Assembly: GCA_964393615.1 (NCBI GenBank)
Contig: CAYMUR010000089.1
Span: forward strand, 1-22,545
Length of the DNA: 22,545 nucleotides
Direction of reading: 5' to 3'
Origin: CAYMUR01 sp964393615
Lineage (GTDB): Bacteria > Planctomycetota > Planctomycetia > Pirellulales > Pirellulaceae
Shown: positions 1 through 7,299 of the stretch, one piece after another
Numbering within the stretch: position 1 is the stretch's first letter
Layout of the letters: every line of letters starts with the position of its first letter
Program-made: the position numbers and the translations under genes
The notes under the pieces: generated by a model
The model's input: the letters and a program-made list of their open reading frames with translations, nothing else
What the model was told of the DNA's origin: nothing
The model's database searches: none

Positions 1-657
1 CCGGTTTATCGCGGACAACTTCAAGCGCGTTCTCTAGGATATGCAGTTCAAGTGTTCAATGATGCGGGCCAACCGATTGTGGGAGAGAAGGGAGAATTGG
101 TGTGCACTGCACCGTTTCCATCGATGCCCATTTCTTTTTGGAACGATCCAGGGGACCGTCGATATCATGAAGCTTATTTTGCTCGCTATGATTCGGTCTG
201 GCATCACGGTGACTATGTTATGCTCACCGAAGAGCAGGGCATGATTTTCTATGGTCGGTCGGATGCCGTCTTGATGCCAGGTGGAGTTCGCATTGGAACG
301 GCTGAGATTTACCGTCAACTGGAGACAATGGATGAAATTATCAGCAGTGTCGCTGTCGGTCAGGACTGGCAGGAGGATACCCGAATTATATTGTTCGTTA
401 AATTGGCGAAAGATTTGACACTTGATGATACGTTATGTGACCGTATCAAGGACGTCATTCGGACAGGCGCCACGCCGCGACATGTACCGGCAAAGGTCAT
501 TCAGGTCGATGACATACCAATCACTCGTAGCGGCAAGATCAGCGAATTGGCAGTAAAGAACCTGGTGCATGGCCGAACTCTCAAGAATATTGCTGCTTTG
601 GCCAACCCCGAATCATTGGCAGGCTTCCGTAACCTGGAAGCGTTAAAACAGCCTTGA
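1..657 (+). CDS. aacS: acetoacetyl-CoA synthetase, C-terminal part (5' end outside window)
   Basis: The frame is open from base 1, so the gene starts upstream of the window; about 218 C-terminal residues remain of a protein usually near 650. The enzyme activates acetoacetate to acetoacetyl-CoA with ATP through an acyl-adenylate (ANL superfamily), in the cytoplasm. Visible signatures are PVYRGQLQARSLG at the cut edge, FWNDPGDRRYHEAYF, HHGDYV (the adenylation-domain motif around the ribose-binding Asp), RSDAVLMPGGVRIGTAEIYRQ, and ITRSGKISELAVKNLVHG near the end. In the last, the Lys of SGKI (codon 535-537) is the expected adenylation lysine. The GGVRIGTAEIYRQ and ELAVKNLVHG signatures separate acetoacetyl-CoA synthetase from acetyl-CoA synthetase. 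The next confident gene, fhcD, lies more than 600 bases downstream, so no operon link is evident. Confidence 0.93.
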   Translation, partial: PVYRGQLQARSLGYAVQVFNDAGQPIVGEKGELVCTAPFPSMPISFWNDPGDRRYHEAYFARYDSVWHHGDYVMLTEEQGMIFYGRSDAVLMPGGVRIGTAEIYRQLETMDEIISSVAVGQDWQEDTRIILFVKLAKDLTLDDTLCDRIKDVIRTGATPRHVPAKVIQVDDIPITRSGKISELAVKNLVHGRTLKNIAALANPESLAGFRNLEALKQP

Positions 658-902
658 GGAAGATTAGAGGAACGCTCCTGGCTTGAGATTTTTGACAGTG
701 TACATAATTTGTCCATGCCCTAGAGTTGTCGATGGAATCGGGAGTTCGCATGATGTCTCCACTCGGTTTCTGACAGCCATCCCATAAAAGTCAAACTTGT
801 GTTGTACGTGTTCTTACTGAAACGGTGAAAGTGAACAGGCATTTTCAATGATTGATAAGATTTTGTAATGGTTTGTTCGGAGTTAACAAAAGGTTTTCGC
901 CT

Positions 903-1148
903 ATGAATTGTCGAAATTGTTCGTCACTTGGCGACTGGTATTTTGGGGGAGTCGGGCCCATCTTGGTCTGTTGTGTTAGCCAGGTTGTAGAGGCGGCTGA
1001 GCAGAAGACCGAATGGTTTACACAAAAACCTGAAATGGCTCGGACCCTAGCGCGTATTACACGACAAACTGGTGGTTCCCCTCCGGCTAAACCCAATGCG
1101 GATGATCCCATGTTTCATGCGGGGACGGCACCGGTCTCGAGCGAATAA
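903..1148 (+). CDS. possible small exported protein, function unknown
   Basis: An 81-codon frame starting at ATG 903; an in-frame ATG at 852 is also possible. The N-terminus has two Cys residues, then a hydrophobic stretch (WYFGGVGPILVCCV) followed by VEAAEQ, which resembles a weak signal peptide with a signal peptidase I site. The rest is polar, with a Pro/Gly/Ala-rich tail (GGSPPAKPNADDP). The upstream AAAAGG is only a loose ribosome site. I recognise no family. It sits between the aacS end and fhcD, same strand, in a region otherwise without genes. It could be a chance open frame; codon statistics and conservation would decide. Confidence 0.35.
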   Translation: MNCRNCSSLGDWYFGGVGPILVCCVSQVVEAAEQKTEWFTQKPEMARTLARITRQTGGSPPAKPNADDPMFHAGTAPVSSE

Positions 1149-1193
1149 CATGCTCCATGGGGGGTTGCGATGTTACACATCCACGACGGCTTA

Positions 1194-1225
1194 CTTTTTG
1201 TTGTCATGGCTTTTTGTTGCCATGG
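1194..1225. repeat. 16-bp tandem direct repeat, two units
   Basis: CTTTTTGTTGTCATGG (1194-1209) is followed immediately by CTTTTTGTTGCCATGG (1210-1225); 15 of 16 positions agree. It lies about 95 bases ahead of fhcD and also forms an inverted repeat. Confidence 0.85.
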
Positions 1226-1228
1226 CAA
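1201..1228. other. 10-bp inverted repeat / hairpin upstream of fhcD
   Basis: TTGTCATGGC (1201-1210) can pair with GCCATGGCAA (1219-1228) through ten base pairs including one G-U, with an 8-nt loop TTTTTGTT. No T-run follows, so it is not a classical terminator. It could be a regulator site or leader hairpin for fhcD, or a by-product of the tandem duplication it overlaps. Confidence 0.5.
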
Positions 1229-1319
1229 ACTTCCCTCCAGCCCTAGGGTCCCCAAACCTACAGTAACCGGTTAAATTGTTTCTTTTATTGGACAATGCAT
1301 TTCCTGAGGAGACTAGTCA

Positions 1320-2207
1320 GTGCACGTTGGTTCGACGCAAATTGAGGATTCGTTTGCTGAGGCGTTCCGGATGCGTTATTGCCGTCTCGTCGTAACGGCT
1401 CATGATGCACATTGGCTAGATGCTGCAACGACCGAGTTTTGCGGTTTCAGTTCATCGGTGATTGCTTGTGACTGTGAAGCAGGTTTGGAGCGTCATTTAT
1501 CCAGTGACGAGACGCCTGACGGACGGCCAGGAGTTTCCTTGTTAGCATTTGGTTTTTCCACAGATTTGTTGGGACAGGCTGTTGCTAATCGGACCGGTCA
1601 ATGCATCATGACATGCCCGTCAACAGCGGCCTATGACGGATTGGGGGAGGCGACTGAGCGGGTGCCTTGGGGTAAACATATTCGGTTTTTTGGTGATGGA
1701 TACCAAAAGAGTAAGCAGGTTGGAGATCAACGGTTTTGGCGAATTCCGGTGATGGATGGCGAGTTTTTGGTGGCGAGCCAAATTGGTGTTGCCAAGGGAG
1801 TGGCGGGGGGAAATATTATTTTGCAAGGTGTAACGTTGCCGATCACACTTGCAGCGGCCCGGCGGGGTGTGGCTGCCATTGCTGATATGCCCGGTGTGAT
1901 CACTCCATTTCCAGGTGGCATTGCCAGGAGTGGGAGTAAAGTTGGTTCCCGTTACAAAGCTTTGAAAGCTTCGACGTCAGATCCATTCTGTCCCACTTTG
2001 CGTGGCCGTGTCCAATCCCAGCTTCACCCAGACGCTAACTGTGCTCTCGAGATTGTCATTGATGGAGAGAACGAAACGACAGTTGCAAAAGCGATGGCGA
2101 TAGCATTGCGTGCTGCGGCCGGTGAAGGGATCGTGGCAATTAGTGCCGGCAACTATGGCGGAAAACTAGGGAAGTTTCAATTTCAGCTGCATGAACTTTT
2201 GGAATAG
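1320..2207 (+). CDS. fhcD: formylmethanofuran:tetrahydromethanopterin formyltransferase
   Basis: 295 residues, the normal family length (about 296). The family transfers a formyl group between methanofuran and tetrahydromethanopterin; in bacteria it works within the formyltransferase/hydrolase complex (FhcABCD), which oxidises C1 units to formate in the cytoplasm. Similarity to archaeal Ftr runs end to end: IEDSFAEAF (8-16), ETPDGRPGV (64-72), GQCIMTCPS (93-101), FFGDGYQ (123-129), PFPGGIARSGSKVGS (196-210), STSDPFCPTL (218-227) and ISAGNYGGKLGKFQFQLHEL near the end. The start is GTG 1320, supported by TGAGGAG at 1305-1311 with 8 nt spacing. FhcA, FhcB and FhcC are absent from the window, so this copy is unlinked or at the edge of a cluster. 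Bacterial Fhc genes are known in methylotrophs and Planctomycetota. Confidence 0.95.
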   Translation: MHVGSTQIEDSFAEAFRMRYCRLVVTAHDAHWLDAATTEFCGFSSSVIACDCEAGLERHLSSDETPDGRPGVSLLAFGFSTDLLGQAVANRTGQCIMTCPSTAAYDGLGEATERVPWGKHIRFFGDGYQKSKQVGDQRFWRIPVMDGEFLVASQIGVAKGVAGGNIILQGVTLPITLAAARRGVAAIADMPGVITPFPGGIARSGSKVGSRYKALKASTSDPFCPTLRGRVQSQLHPDANCALEIVIDGENETTVAKAMAIALRAAAGEGIVAISAGNYGGKLGKFQFQLHELLE

Positions 2208-2536
2208 TTTTTCACCTGAAATCGACGTGATTAAATAATTGGTTGGCCAAAGCCTTGGCAGAATTGTCAGGCAAGCAGATAAACGCCAAGGTATATCGAG
2301 ACCTCATACCAAAAGCAGCATCTGTATGGTTTCTCGGTTTCAGCCAAGGTCAAAGCTTACCATTTGGTTTGGATGCCTGTGGTAAAGAAGATCGGACTAT
2401 TCGGATCGTGACCACCAGCTCCAGAGGGCAGACGTGATACTGGCGCCGACCATCATCCCTAGAGTAAAAACGATCACAAAAGAAGACGCTTCTAAATGAG
2501 TTACGTGGGCCAAAAGTGTATTCATCGAAAATCTCG
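2208..2536. other. gene-free spacer between convergent fhcD and kinase genes
   Basis: 329 bases between two stop codons that face each other. A TTG-started 64-codon frame at 2243-2437 has no ribosome site and no recognisable sequence, so I do not call it. No hairpin followed by a T-run is visible that would be a clear bidirectional terminator. Confidence 0.6.
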
Positions 2537-4747
2537 TTACCTTTCTGTTGAGCGATACGTTGTCAATGGGGATGGTGAAGTAGACACTGCAGGTTTGATT
2601 TCACGCAGGGGTTGTGGTTGATGTTTTCGAAAACTACGGATGACAAAGAACCACAAACTACCAATCACACTTAAAAATAATCCGAGTGCAATGCACCCCA
2701 ACTGTACTAGAGTGTAACCCAATCTGTGAATGTTCTCAATCGTGGCAGTTTTGTCTTCCTGGACCAGCACCAACAATCCGGTTTCTTCCGATTTTGACGA
2801 GTCCTGTGACAAGTTTTGAGACGACTTCATCACCGGTGCACCAGCAGCCAACCAGGGCTTTCGATAGGCCGCTGCCTTTGTATCGGCGTAATGGCTGAGC
2901 GGATCCTGATATTCGGGCAGTTTGGGATTAGACCAATCTGCTAGTTGGATGCGATATTTTTTATTCTGGAGTTCGACGGGCAGATGGGGCTGTTGTTTGG
3001 TCAGGATTTCCTGGTAGAGCGGATGTTGCAGTAAAACACCTTGGTTTTTACCTGGTCGGCCCTCGACAAGTACAGCAAATAGATGTCCTTCATTACGCCC
3101 CTTAAATTCCATGAGTCGGCCTAATTCTAACGTCATGGCTAGGATGGCGATGACGCGTTTGTCGTCAGAAGGATCATAAAGTGGTGTGGATATAGCGACT
3201 TTCCATTCCCTGGTTGCCGTACTTTCGAAAACGGTTGATAGATGTGTGTGTCGAATATGTTCTGGACGCAGGTCATGGTTGTCCAAATCGTCTGGCCCGC
3301 CGTGAAAATAGGAGCGATAGGCGTAGTTTTTCCCTACAGGGGAGCCACTGGCTTGGGTTGCAAAGGAGATAGCCAGGTGTGTTCCCTGGGTGCTGGTAAC
3401 AAACCAGCTGGCAGCGCTGGGTAGCTGGTTGTTCTGAAGTAAGTCACCTAGCCTGGTTTCGAGAGTATTTCTCGCAGCAATGGCGGCAAAATGATTGCGC
3501 AGCAGTAGGAGTTCCTCTTCTGGTACCTGAGGATTACTGAGGCGCTCAAGGAGTTGCGTGGTAGATTCGTCCTCCACAAGATTTTGCACGGCTCGGAGGA
3601 AGGAAGCCTCCGCGGCAACATTTTCCACGGCGCTAAAATAGGTGTCCATGGCATGAGATACGTTGGTTGCCACGGTCGTAGCGGTCCACACGTTTTTTTG
3701 GAGCGATTCCTCGATCAGTTCTCTTTGGTGGGTTTTCATGGCGCTGTCATATCCGCGCTGTGCAAACAGAGAAGTCAATCCAAGCAAAATGATTGGCCCC
3801 ACGAAGCCGAGCATTAACAGCGGTCGCTTTGCTCGGTACTCGTCGCGTGATCGCAATGCATCGATTAATTCTTGGACATTGGCAAAGCGATCTTCAGGGT
3901 GTACGGCTAGGCAACGGTCAAGGATATCAATGAGTGTACGATCAACACGGCGGACGATTCGGTGGGCAGATGGTGGTGGTGCGGTACGTAACGTTGTTTG
4001 GTACGCTTCCAATCGCTGGTTCAAATCCGCTGCGGAATCGAGTTGATCAACCGTGGTTTCGTCACGATGAGGAGGAGAACCTGTTAGTAGACAATATAAA
4101 ATGGCGCCCAACGCATAAACGTCCCAACGGGCATCAGGTACCGCATTCAGGTCGGCCTGTTCGGGTGCCATATAGAATAAAGTTCCCAACGCCGGCAATT
4201 GCTCACTCGATAGCCTGGATTGACCAAAATCAGCGAGGCGCGGCTTCCCATCCTGGTCCAGCAGGACGTTGGCGGGCTTTAAGTCACAGTGCAGTACGCC
4301 CTTGCCATGGGCGTGCATTAACCCGACTGCCAACTCATGAAATATCTCGACTGCTGCATCGACAGGGAGCGGACCGCGTTGTGAAAGCAAGTCATCAAGC
4401 GATCCGTAGGCAACGTATTCCATCACGTAGTAGGGAGGATCTGCATCCCAGCCCACGTCGAGTAATTGTACAACGTAACGATCAGCGGAAAGAAACCGCA
4501 ACTTCTCGACTTCTCGTGAAAGCAGCGACCAGTCGAGTCCTCCCCGGTGCGTGTAAAATTTTATTGCTACATCACGTCCAGTCGTGCGGTCGACACCTCG
4601 CCAGACCTCGCCATAGGCTCCCGATCCAATGAAATGTTGGGTGTCGTACCCTGGCACTTCTGTTGGTGGTTTTGTGCGTTCGAGACTCAACTGCTGGGCG
4701 ATGCGTTGATCTTCGGTGGATTGTTGTTGCGTGCGGTCAAGTGACAT
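2537..4747 (-). CDS. membrane Ser/Thr protein kinase with extracytoplasmic Cache-like sensor
   Basis: 736 residues. An N-terminal Hanks-type kinase domain (about 34-300) carries the glycine loop GSGAYGEVW (41-49), VAIK with Lys63, HCDLKPAN (153-160) with Asp155 and Asn160, DFG (173-175) and APE (194-196), so it should be active. HCD replaces the usual HRD, a non-RD kinase. A membrane segment follows at about 309-329, then an approximately 350-residue outer region containing GSPVGKNYAYRSYF, a Cache-type pattern (probably dCache), a second membrane segment at about 679-703, and a short Pro/Ser/Thr-rich cytoplasmic tail. The likely role is phosphorylation of cytoplasmic targets in response to a small ligand outside the membrane. 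The start is supported by CAGGA at 4757-4761, about 9 nt upstream. It is convergent with fhcD and divergent from lysS, so it is probably transcribed alone. Ligand and targets are unknown. Confidence 0.92.
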   Translation of the reverse strand: MSLDRTQQQSTEDQRIAQQLSLERTKPPTEVPGYDTQHFIGSGAYGEVWRGVDRTTGRDVAIKFYTHRGGLDWSLLSREVEKLRFLSADRYVVQLLDVGWDADPPYYVMEYVAYGSLDDLLSQRGPLPVDAAVEIFHELAVGLMHAHGKGVLHCDLKPANVLLDQDGKPRLADFGQSRLSSEQLPALGTLFYMAPEQADLNAVPDARWDVYALGAILYCLLTGSPPHRDETTVDQLDSAADLNQRLEAYQTTLRTAPPPSAHRIVRRVDRTLIDILDRCLAVHPEDRFANVQELIDALRSRDEYRAKRPLLMLGFVGPIILLGLTSLFAQRGYDSAMKTHQRELIEESLQKNVWTATTVATNVSHAMDTYFSAVENVAAEASFLRAVQNLVEDESTTQLLERLSNPQVPEEELLLLRNHFAAIAARNTLETRLGDLLQNNQLPSAASWFVTSTQGTHLAISFATQASGSPVGKNYAYRSYFHGGPDDLDNHDLRPEHIRHTHLSTVFESTATREWKVAISTPLYDPSDDKRVIAILAMTLELGRLMEFKGRNEGHLFAVLVEGRPGKNQGVLLQHPLYQEILTKQQPHLPVELQNKKYRIQLADWSNPKLPEYQDPLSHYADTKAAAYRKPWLAAGAPVMKSSQNLSQDSSKSEETGLLVLVQEDKTATIENIHRLGYTLVQLGCIALGLFLSVIGSLWFFVIRSFRKHQPQPLREIKPAVSTSPSPLTTYRSTER

Positions 4748-4840
4748 GCCCGGTTTTCCTGAAATATTATATTGTGGCGTGAAAGGCCATGGTGGATCAC
4801 GCTGGCCATCGTGGTGAACTATTTATTTTCCAGTATCTCA

Positions 4841-4860
4841 GGCCGGTCCCGGCCGGTCCA
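4841..4860. repeat. 10-bp tandem direct repeat, two units
   Basis: GGCCGGTCCC followed directly by GGCCGGTCCA; nine of ten bases agree. Intergenic, about 95 bases upstream of the kinase start. Confidence 0.75.
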
Positions 4861-5108
4861 GCTGAGAGTACCTCGAAAGACTTTCGCTGGCCGTGGTCGT
4901 TTACGGAAGTTCCCTATTCCCTGTTGGCTGGCTCCCTGCTCGGCACGCTTGATTGTCGAATAGGAGAAAGATTGCCTGTATCCCAGCGATCCCTGTGTGG
5001 TGGTAGCACTTCCCAATCTTGCTACAAGCCGCTGTTTTCACTGGACAGCAGGCCGATTGGATACATTTGTTAATTCTAATAGTTTGGGTATTTCATGGTG
5101 GTCTGGCG

Positions 5109-5136
5109 TTGACTCTGTTTTGAGTTCCACTAAAAT
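5109..5136 (+). promoter_or_regulatory. sigma70-like promoter candidate for lysS
   Basis: TTGACT (5109-5114), 16-nt spacer, TAAAAT (5131-5136): five of six matches at each hexamer. Transcription would start near 5143 and give a leader of about 260 nt before lysS. Hexamer matches of this kind also arise by chance. Confidence 0.35.
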
Positions 5137-5316
5137 GTTGCGCCCTATGGACTTGTATGTTTTGGCCAGGAGACGGTTTCACGTAAGTGGATTGGAAGGC
5201 CCTTATAGCATGTTGGCAACTGGAACCAACACGTACTGTTCACAGCATAAGTATTCACGAAATTCGTATTGCGGCTGATCCGGATACTAGCGCTGAGCAC
5301 TGTCTAATCGATGAAC

Positions 5317-5337
5317 ACAACACCTGTGACAACACCT
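5317..5337. repeat. 12-bp-period short tandem repeat in the lysS leader
   Basis: ACAACACCT occurs at 5317-5325 and again at 5329-5337, so nine bases repeat at a 12-base period. Short enough that chance is possible. Confidence 0.5.
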
Positions 5338-5404
5338 CGTAACGATCAGACTAACAAAACGAATACGAAGAACATTTCCTGGCGATTGTAGGCAAGACGA
5401 CGCA

Positions 5405-6976
5405 ATGTCGAAGCACGAGCAAACTGAGCGTGAAGCAGAGGGGCGGTTGGAAGAATCCCGGCGCAAGAAACTCGCCAGGATTGCGGAGTTAGGCCGAGAT
5501 CCCTGGGGGGGACGTCTAGATGATCGCGCGGCAATAAGTGAAATTCGGAACCGAGCTGGCGAAATCCAGTGGAAGACGGAAGCAGGTGAATGGCAGGACC
5601 TACCTGCCGACGTGGAGAATGAAGAGTTTGATTTCCGAGCCTGGCTCAGCGAGCAGGGCCGTACTGAGATGACCGGTCCACGTGTTCGTGTTGCAGGCAG
5701 GATCCGGTTTCAACGCCCCACCGGAAAGCTGAGGTTTATCAACATCCAGGATGCCAGCGGACAGATACAGCTTTTTGTTGGCAAGAAACAGGTGGGTGAA
5801 GAAAATTGGCAGCTTGCCGAATGCTTTGACCTGGGTGACATCATTGGTGTGGATGGAGAACTACGGCGGACCAAGACGGGTGAACTCACAATTTTTGCTG
5901 AGCAGCTGCATTTTTTGTGTAAGTCACTGGAACCCCCTCCGGAAAAACATCATGGTCTGACAGATCCGGAGTTGCGTTATCGAATGCGCTATCTCGATTT
6001 GACTTATACGGATGGTGTGTTGGACCGTTTTCAAAAGCGGACCAAAATTGTCCAAGCGATCCGGCGCACGTTGGACAATCGAGGTTTTTGTGAAATCGAA
6101 GGTCCCACGTTACATGCGATCGCCGGAGGTGCAGCGGCTCGACCGTTTACGACGCACCACAATACGCTTGACATGGAATTGTACATGCGTATTGCATTGG
6201 AACTGCACCTGAAACGTCTACTAGTCGGGGGAATGGAACGGGTTTACGAATTGGGACGGGTTTATCGAAACGAAGGCATCAGCCCCAAGCACAATCCAGA
6301 ATTCACAATGCTCGAAGTCTACGAAGCGTACGGGGACTACGAGACGATGATGGATTTAACGGAGTCGCTGGTGTTGGGAGCGATCGATGCGATTGGCGGA
6401 GACAGAAAACGTCCCTGGGCTGGAAGCGAGATCGATTTTACATCACCTTTTGCGCGAAAAACTTACGACGAATTATTCGCGGAACATGCAGGTGTTGATC
6501 CGCACGATAGCCAGGAAGTCAGCGCACTTGCCGATCGTATCGGGTTAGACACAGCCGGCAAACATCCTGATGTCATCAAAAATGAGATCTTCGAAGAAAA
6601 AGTCGAAGATGCGCTAGTAGGACCGATCTTTGTAATCGACTATCCAGCGAGTATTTGTCCGTTGACCAAACGGCGACGTGATAATCCGCAGATCGCCGAA
6701 CGGTTTGAATTGTTTATCCAGGGCATGGAAATTGCCAATGCCTATACTGAATTAAACGATCCAGATTTACAAGAAAAGTTGTTTCGCACTCAATTAGCAG
6801 GGCTCTCCGAAGAGGATTCAATGGCCAAAATGGACCACGATTTTGTGCGTGCACTACGTCACGGTATGCCGCCTGCCGGAGGGCTTGGCATCGGAATTGA
6901 CCGATTAGTCATGTTGCTGACCGACACGCAAACCATTCGAGAAGTCATTTTGTTTCCACTGATGAAGTCAGAATAA
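5405..6976 (+). CDS. lysS: lysine--tRNA ligase, class II
   Basis: 523 residues; charges tRNA-Lys with lysine in the cytoplasm. An OB-fold anticodon-binding domain (about 90-175, RVRVAGRIRFQRPTGKLRF then IQDASGQIQLFV) precedes the class II catalytic core. Motif 1 is around 219-240 (FCEIEGPTL); motif 2 is RVYRNEGISPKHNPEFTMLE (285-304); motif 3 is GLGIGIDRLVMLLT (about 493-506). Between the N-terminal helix and the OB fold there are roughly 40 extra residues (about 48-88) compared with typical bacterial LysRS. The start has only a weak AGG at 5389-5392. A possible promoter lies about 260 bases upstream. The permease gene follows after 323 bases, so cotranscription is uncertain. Confidence 0.96.
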   Translation: MSKHEQTEREAEGRLEESRRKKLARIAELGRDPWGGRLDDRAAISEIRNRAGEIQWKTEAGEWQDLPADVENEEFDFRAWLSEQGRTEMTGPRVRVAGRIRFQRPTGKLRFINIQDASGQIQLFVGKKQVGEENWQLAECFDLGDIIGVDGELRRTKTGELTIFAEQLHFLCKSLEPPPEKHHGLTDPELRYRMRYLDLTYTDGVLDRFQKRTKIVQAIRRTLDNRGFCEIEGPTLHAIAGGAAARPFTTHHNTLDMELYMRIALELHLKRLLVGGMERVYELGRVYRNEGISPKHNPEFTMLEVYEAYGDYETMMDLTESLVLGAIDAIGGDRKRPWAGSEIDFTSPFARKTYDELFAEHAGVDPHDSQEVSALADRIGLDTAGKHPDVIKNEIFEEKVEDALVGPIFVIDYPASICPLTKRRRDNPQIAERFELFIQGMEIANAYTELNDPDLQEKLFRTQLAGLSEEDSMAKMDHDFVRALRHGMPPAGGLGIGIDRLVMLLTDTQTIREVILFPLMKSE

Positions 6977-7172
6977 AGGAGGCCCAACGACTCCCGGAAC
7001 CAACGGAGTGTATGGTAGAAGTCTGCTTGTCGATCTCGGTTTGGGTTTTCTCGAAATGGACGAATGATTGGTAACTAATGTCGATGAATGTTGGACGAAC
7101 ACCTTTTAGTCTTGTTGTTAAGCCGTTAGGGTTTGCAGTCAATGCTTTGCTGTCAGATAGTCAATCGTGATG

Positions 7173-7208
7173 GAACACATTGAATCTTGAGAACACATTG
7201 AATCTTGA
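7173..7208. repeat. perfect 18-bp tandem duplication
   Basis: GAACACATTGAATCTTGA occurs at 7173-7190 and identically at 7191-7208, in the spacer ahead of the permease gene. Confidence 0.95.
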
Positions 7209-7247
7209 ATCGTACCCAAAATTGATTGTATACGGATCACGGGCGAT

Positions 7248-7277
7248 TTGACATTCGTCAATTCAGCCCTTTCAAAT
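7248..7277 (+). promoter_or_regulatory. promoter candidate with overlapping inverted repeat, ABC permease gene
   Basis: TTGACA (7248-7253, exact consensus), 18-nt spacer, TCAAAT (7272-7277, four of six). The -35 hexamer is half of the inverted repeat TTGAC-ATTC-GTCAA (7248-7261), which could be a regulator site. Transcription would start near 7284, just ahead of the ribosome site at 7288. Confidence 0.35.
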
Positions 7278-7299
7278 TTGTAGCGCCAAAGGAATGGCC

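Larger units (their letters stand above)
4748..5404. other. long divergent spacer between kinase and lysS
   Basis: 657 bases without a convincing gene. Open frames exist (for example 4789-5073 and 4997-5278) but lack ribosome sites and family signatures. The spacer holds a 10-bp tandem repeat (4841-4860), a promoter-like pair (5109-5136), a hairpin TGTTGG/CCAACA with a 9-nt loop (5211-5231), and a 12-bp near-repeat (5317-5337). I looked for T-box and lysine-riboswitch signatures and saw none. AGGA with ATG of the kinase gene is at its left end. Confidence 0.6.
6977..7299. other. spacer between lysS and the ABC permease gene
   Basis: 323 bases with no supported gene. It begins with a strong ribosome-site-like AAAGGAGG (6975-6982 region, overlapping the lysS stop) that has no start codon at a usable distance. 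It also holds a perfect 18-bp tandem repeat (7173-7208), a promoter-like pair with an inverted repeat (7248-7277), and AAAGGA (7288-7293) serving the permease start. Confidence 0.6.

Noticed and set aside
667..695. Terminator after aacS (AGGA-ACGC-TCCT then a T-run)
   Set aside because: The stem has only four base pairs and the five T lie ten bases further on; too weak to call.
2243..2437. 64-codon open frame between fhcD and the kinase
   Set aside because: TTG start, no ribosome site, no family signature, and it sits in a convergent spacer.
4766..4771. TATAAT on the minus strand ahead of the kinase gene
   Set aside because: No matching -35 hexamer, and the implied start would fall on the ribosome site.
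4789..5278. Overlapping open frames of about 93 codons in the kinase-lysS spacer
   Set aside because: No ribosome sites, unlikely composition (many Cys, Trp, Ser), and overlapping frames of equal quality suggest chance.
5147..5278. 43-codon frame right after the lysS promoter candidate as a leader peptide
   Set aside because: No ribosome site and no run of lysine codons, so it does not look like an attenuation peptide.
4748..5404. T-box or lysine riboswitch upstream of lysS
   Set aside because: No T-box core (AGGGTGGNACC) and no lysine-riboswitch-like core could be found by eye.
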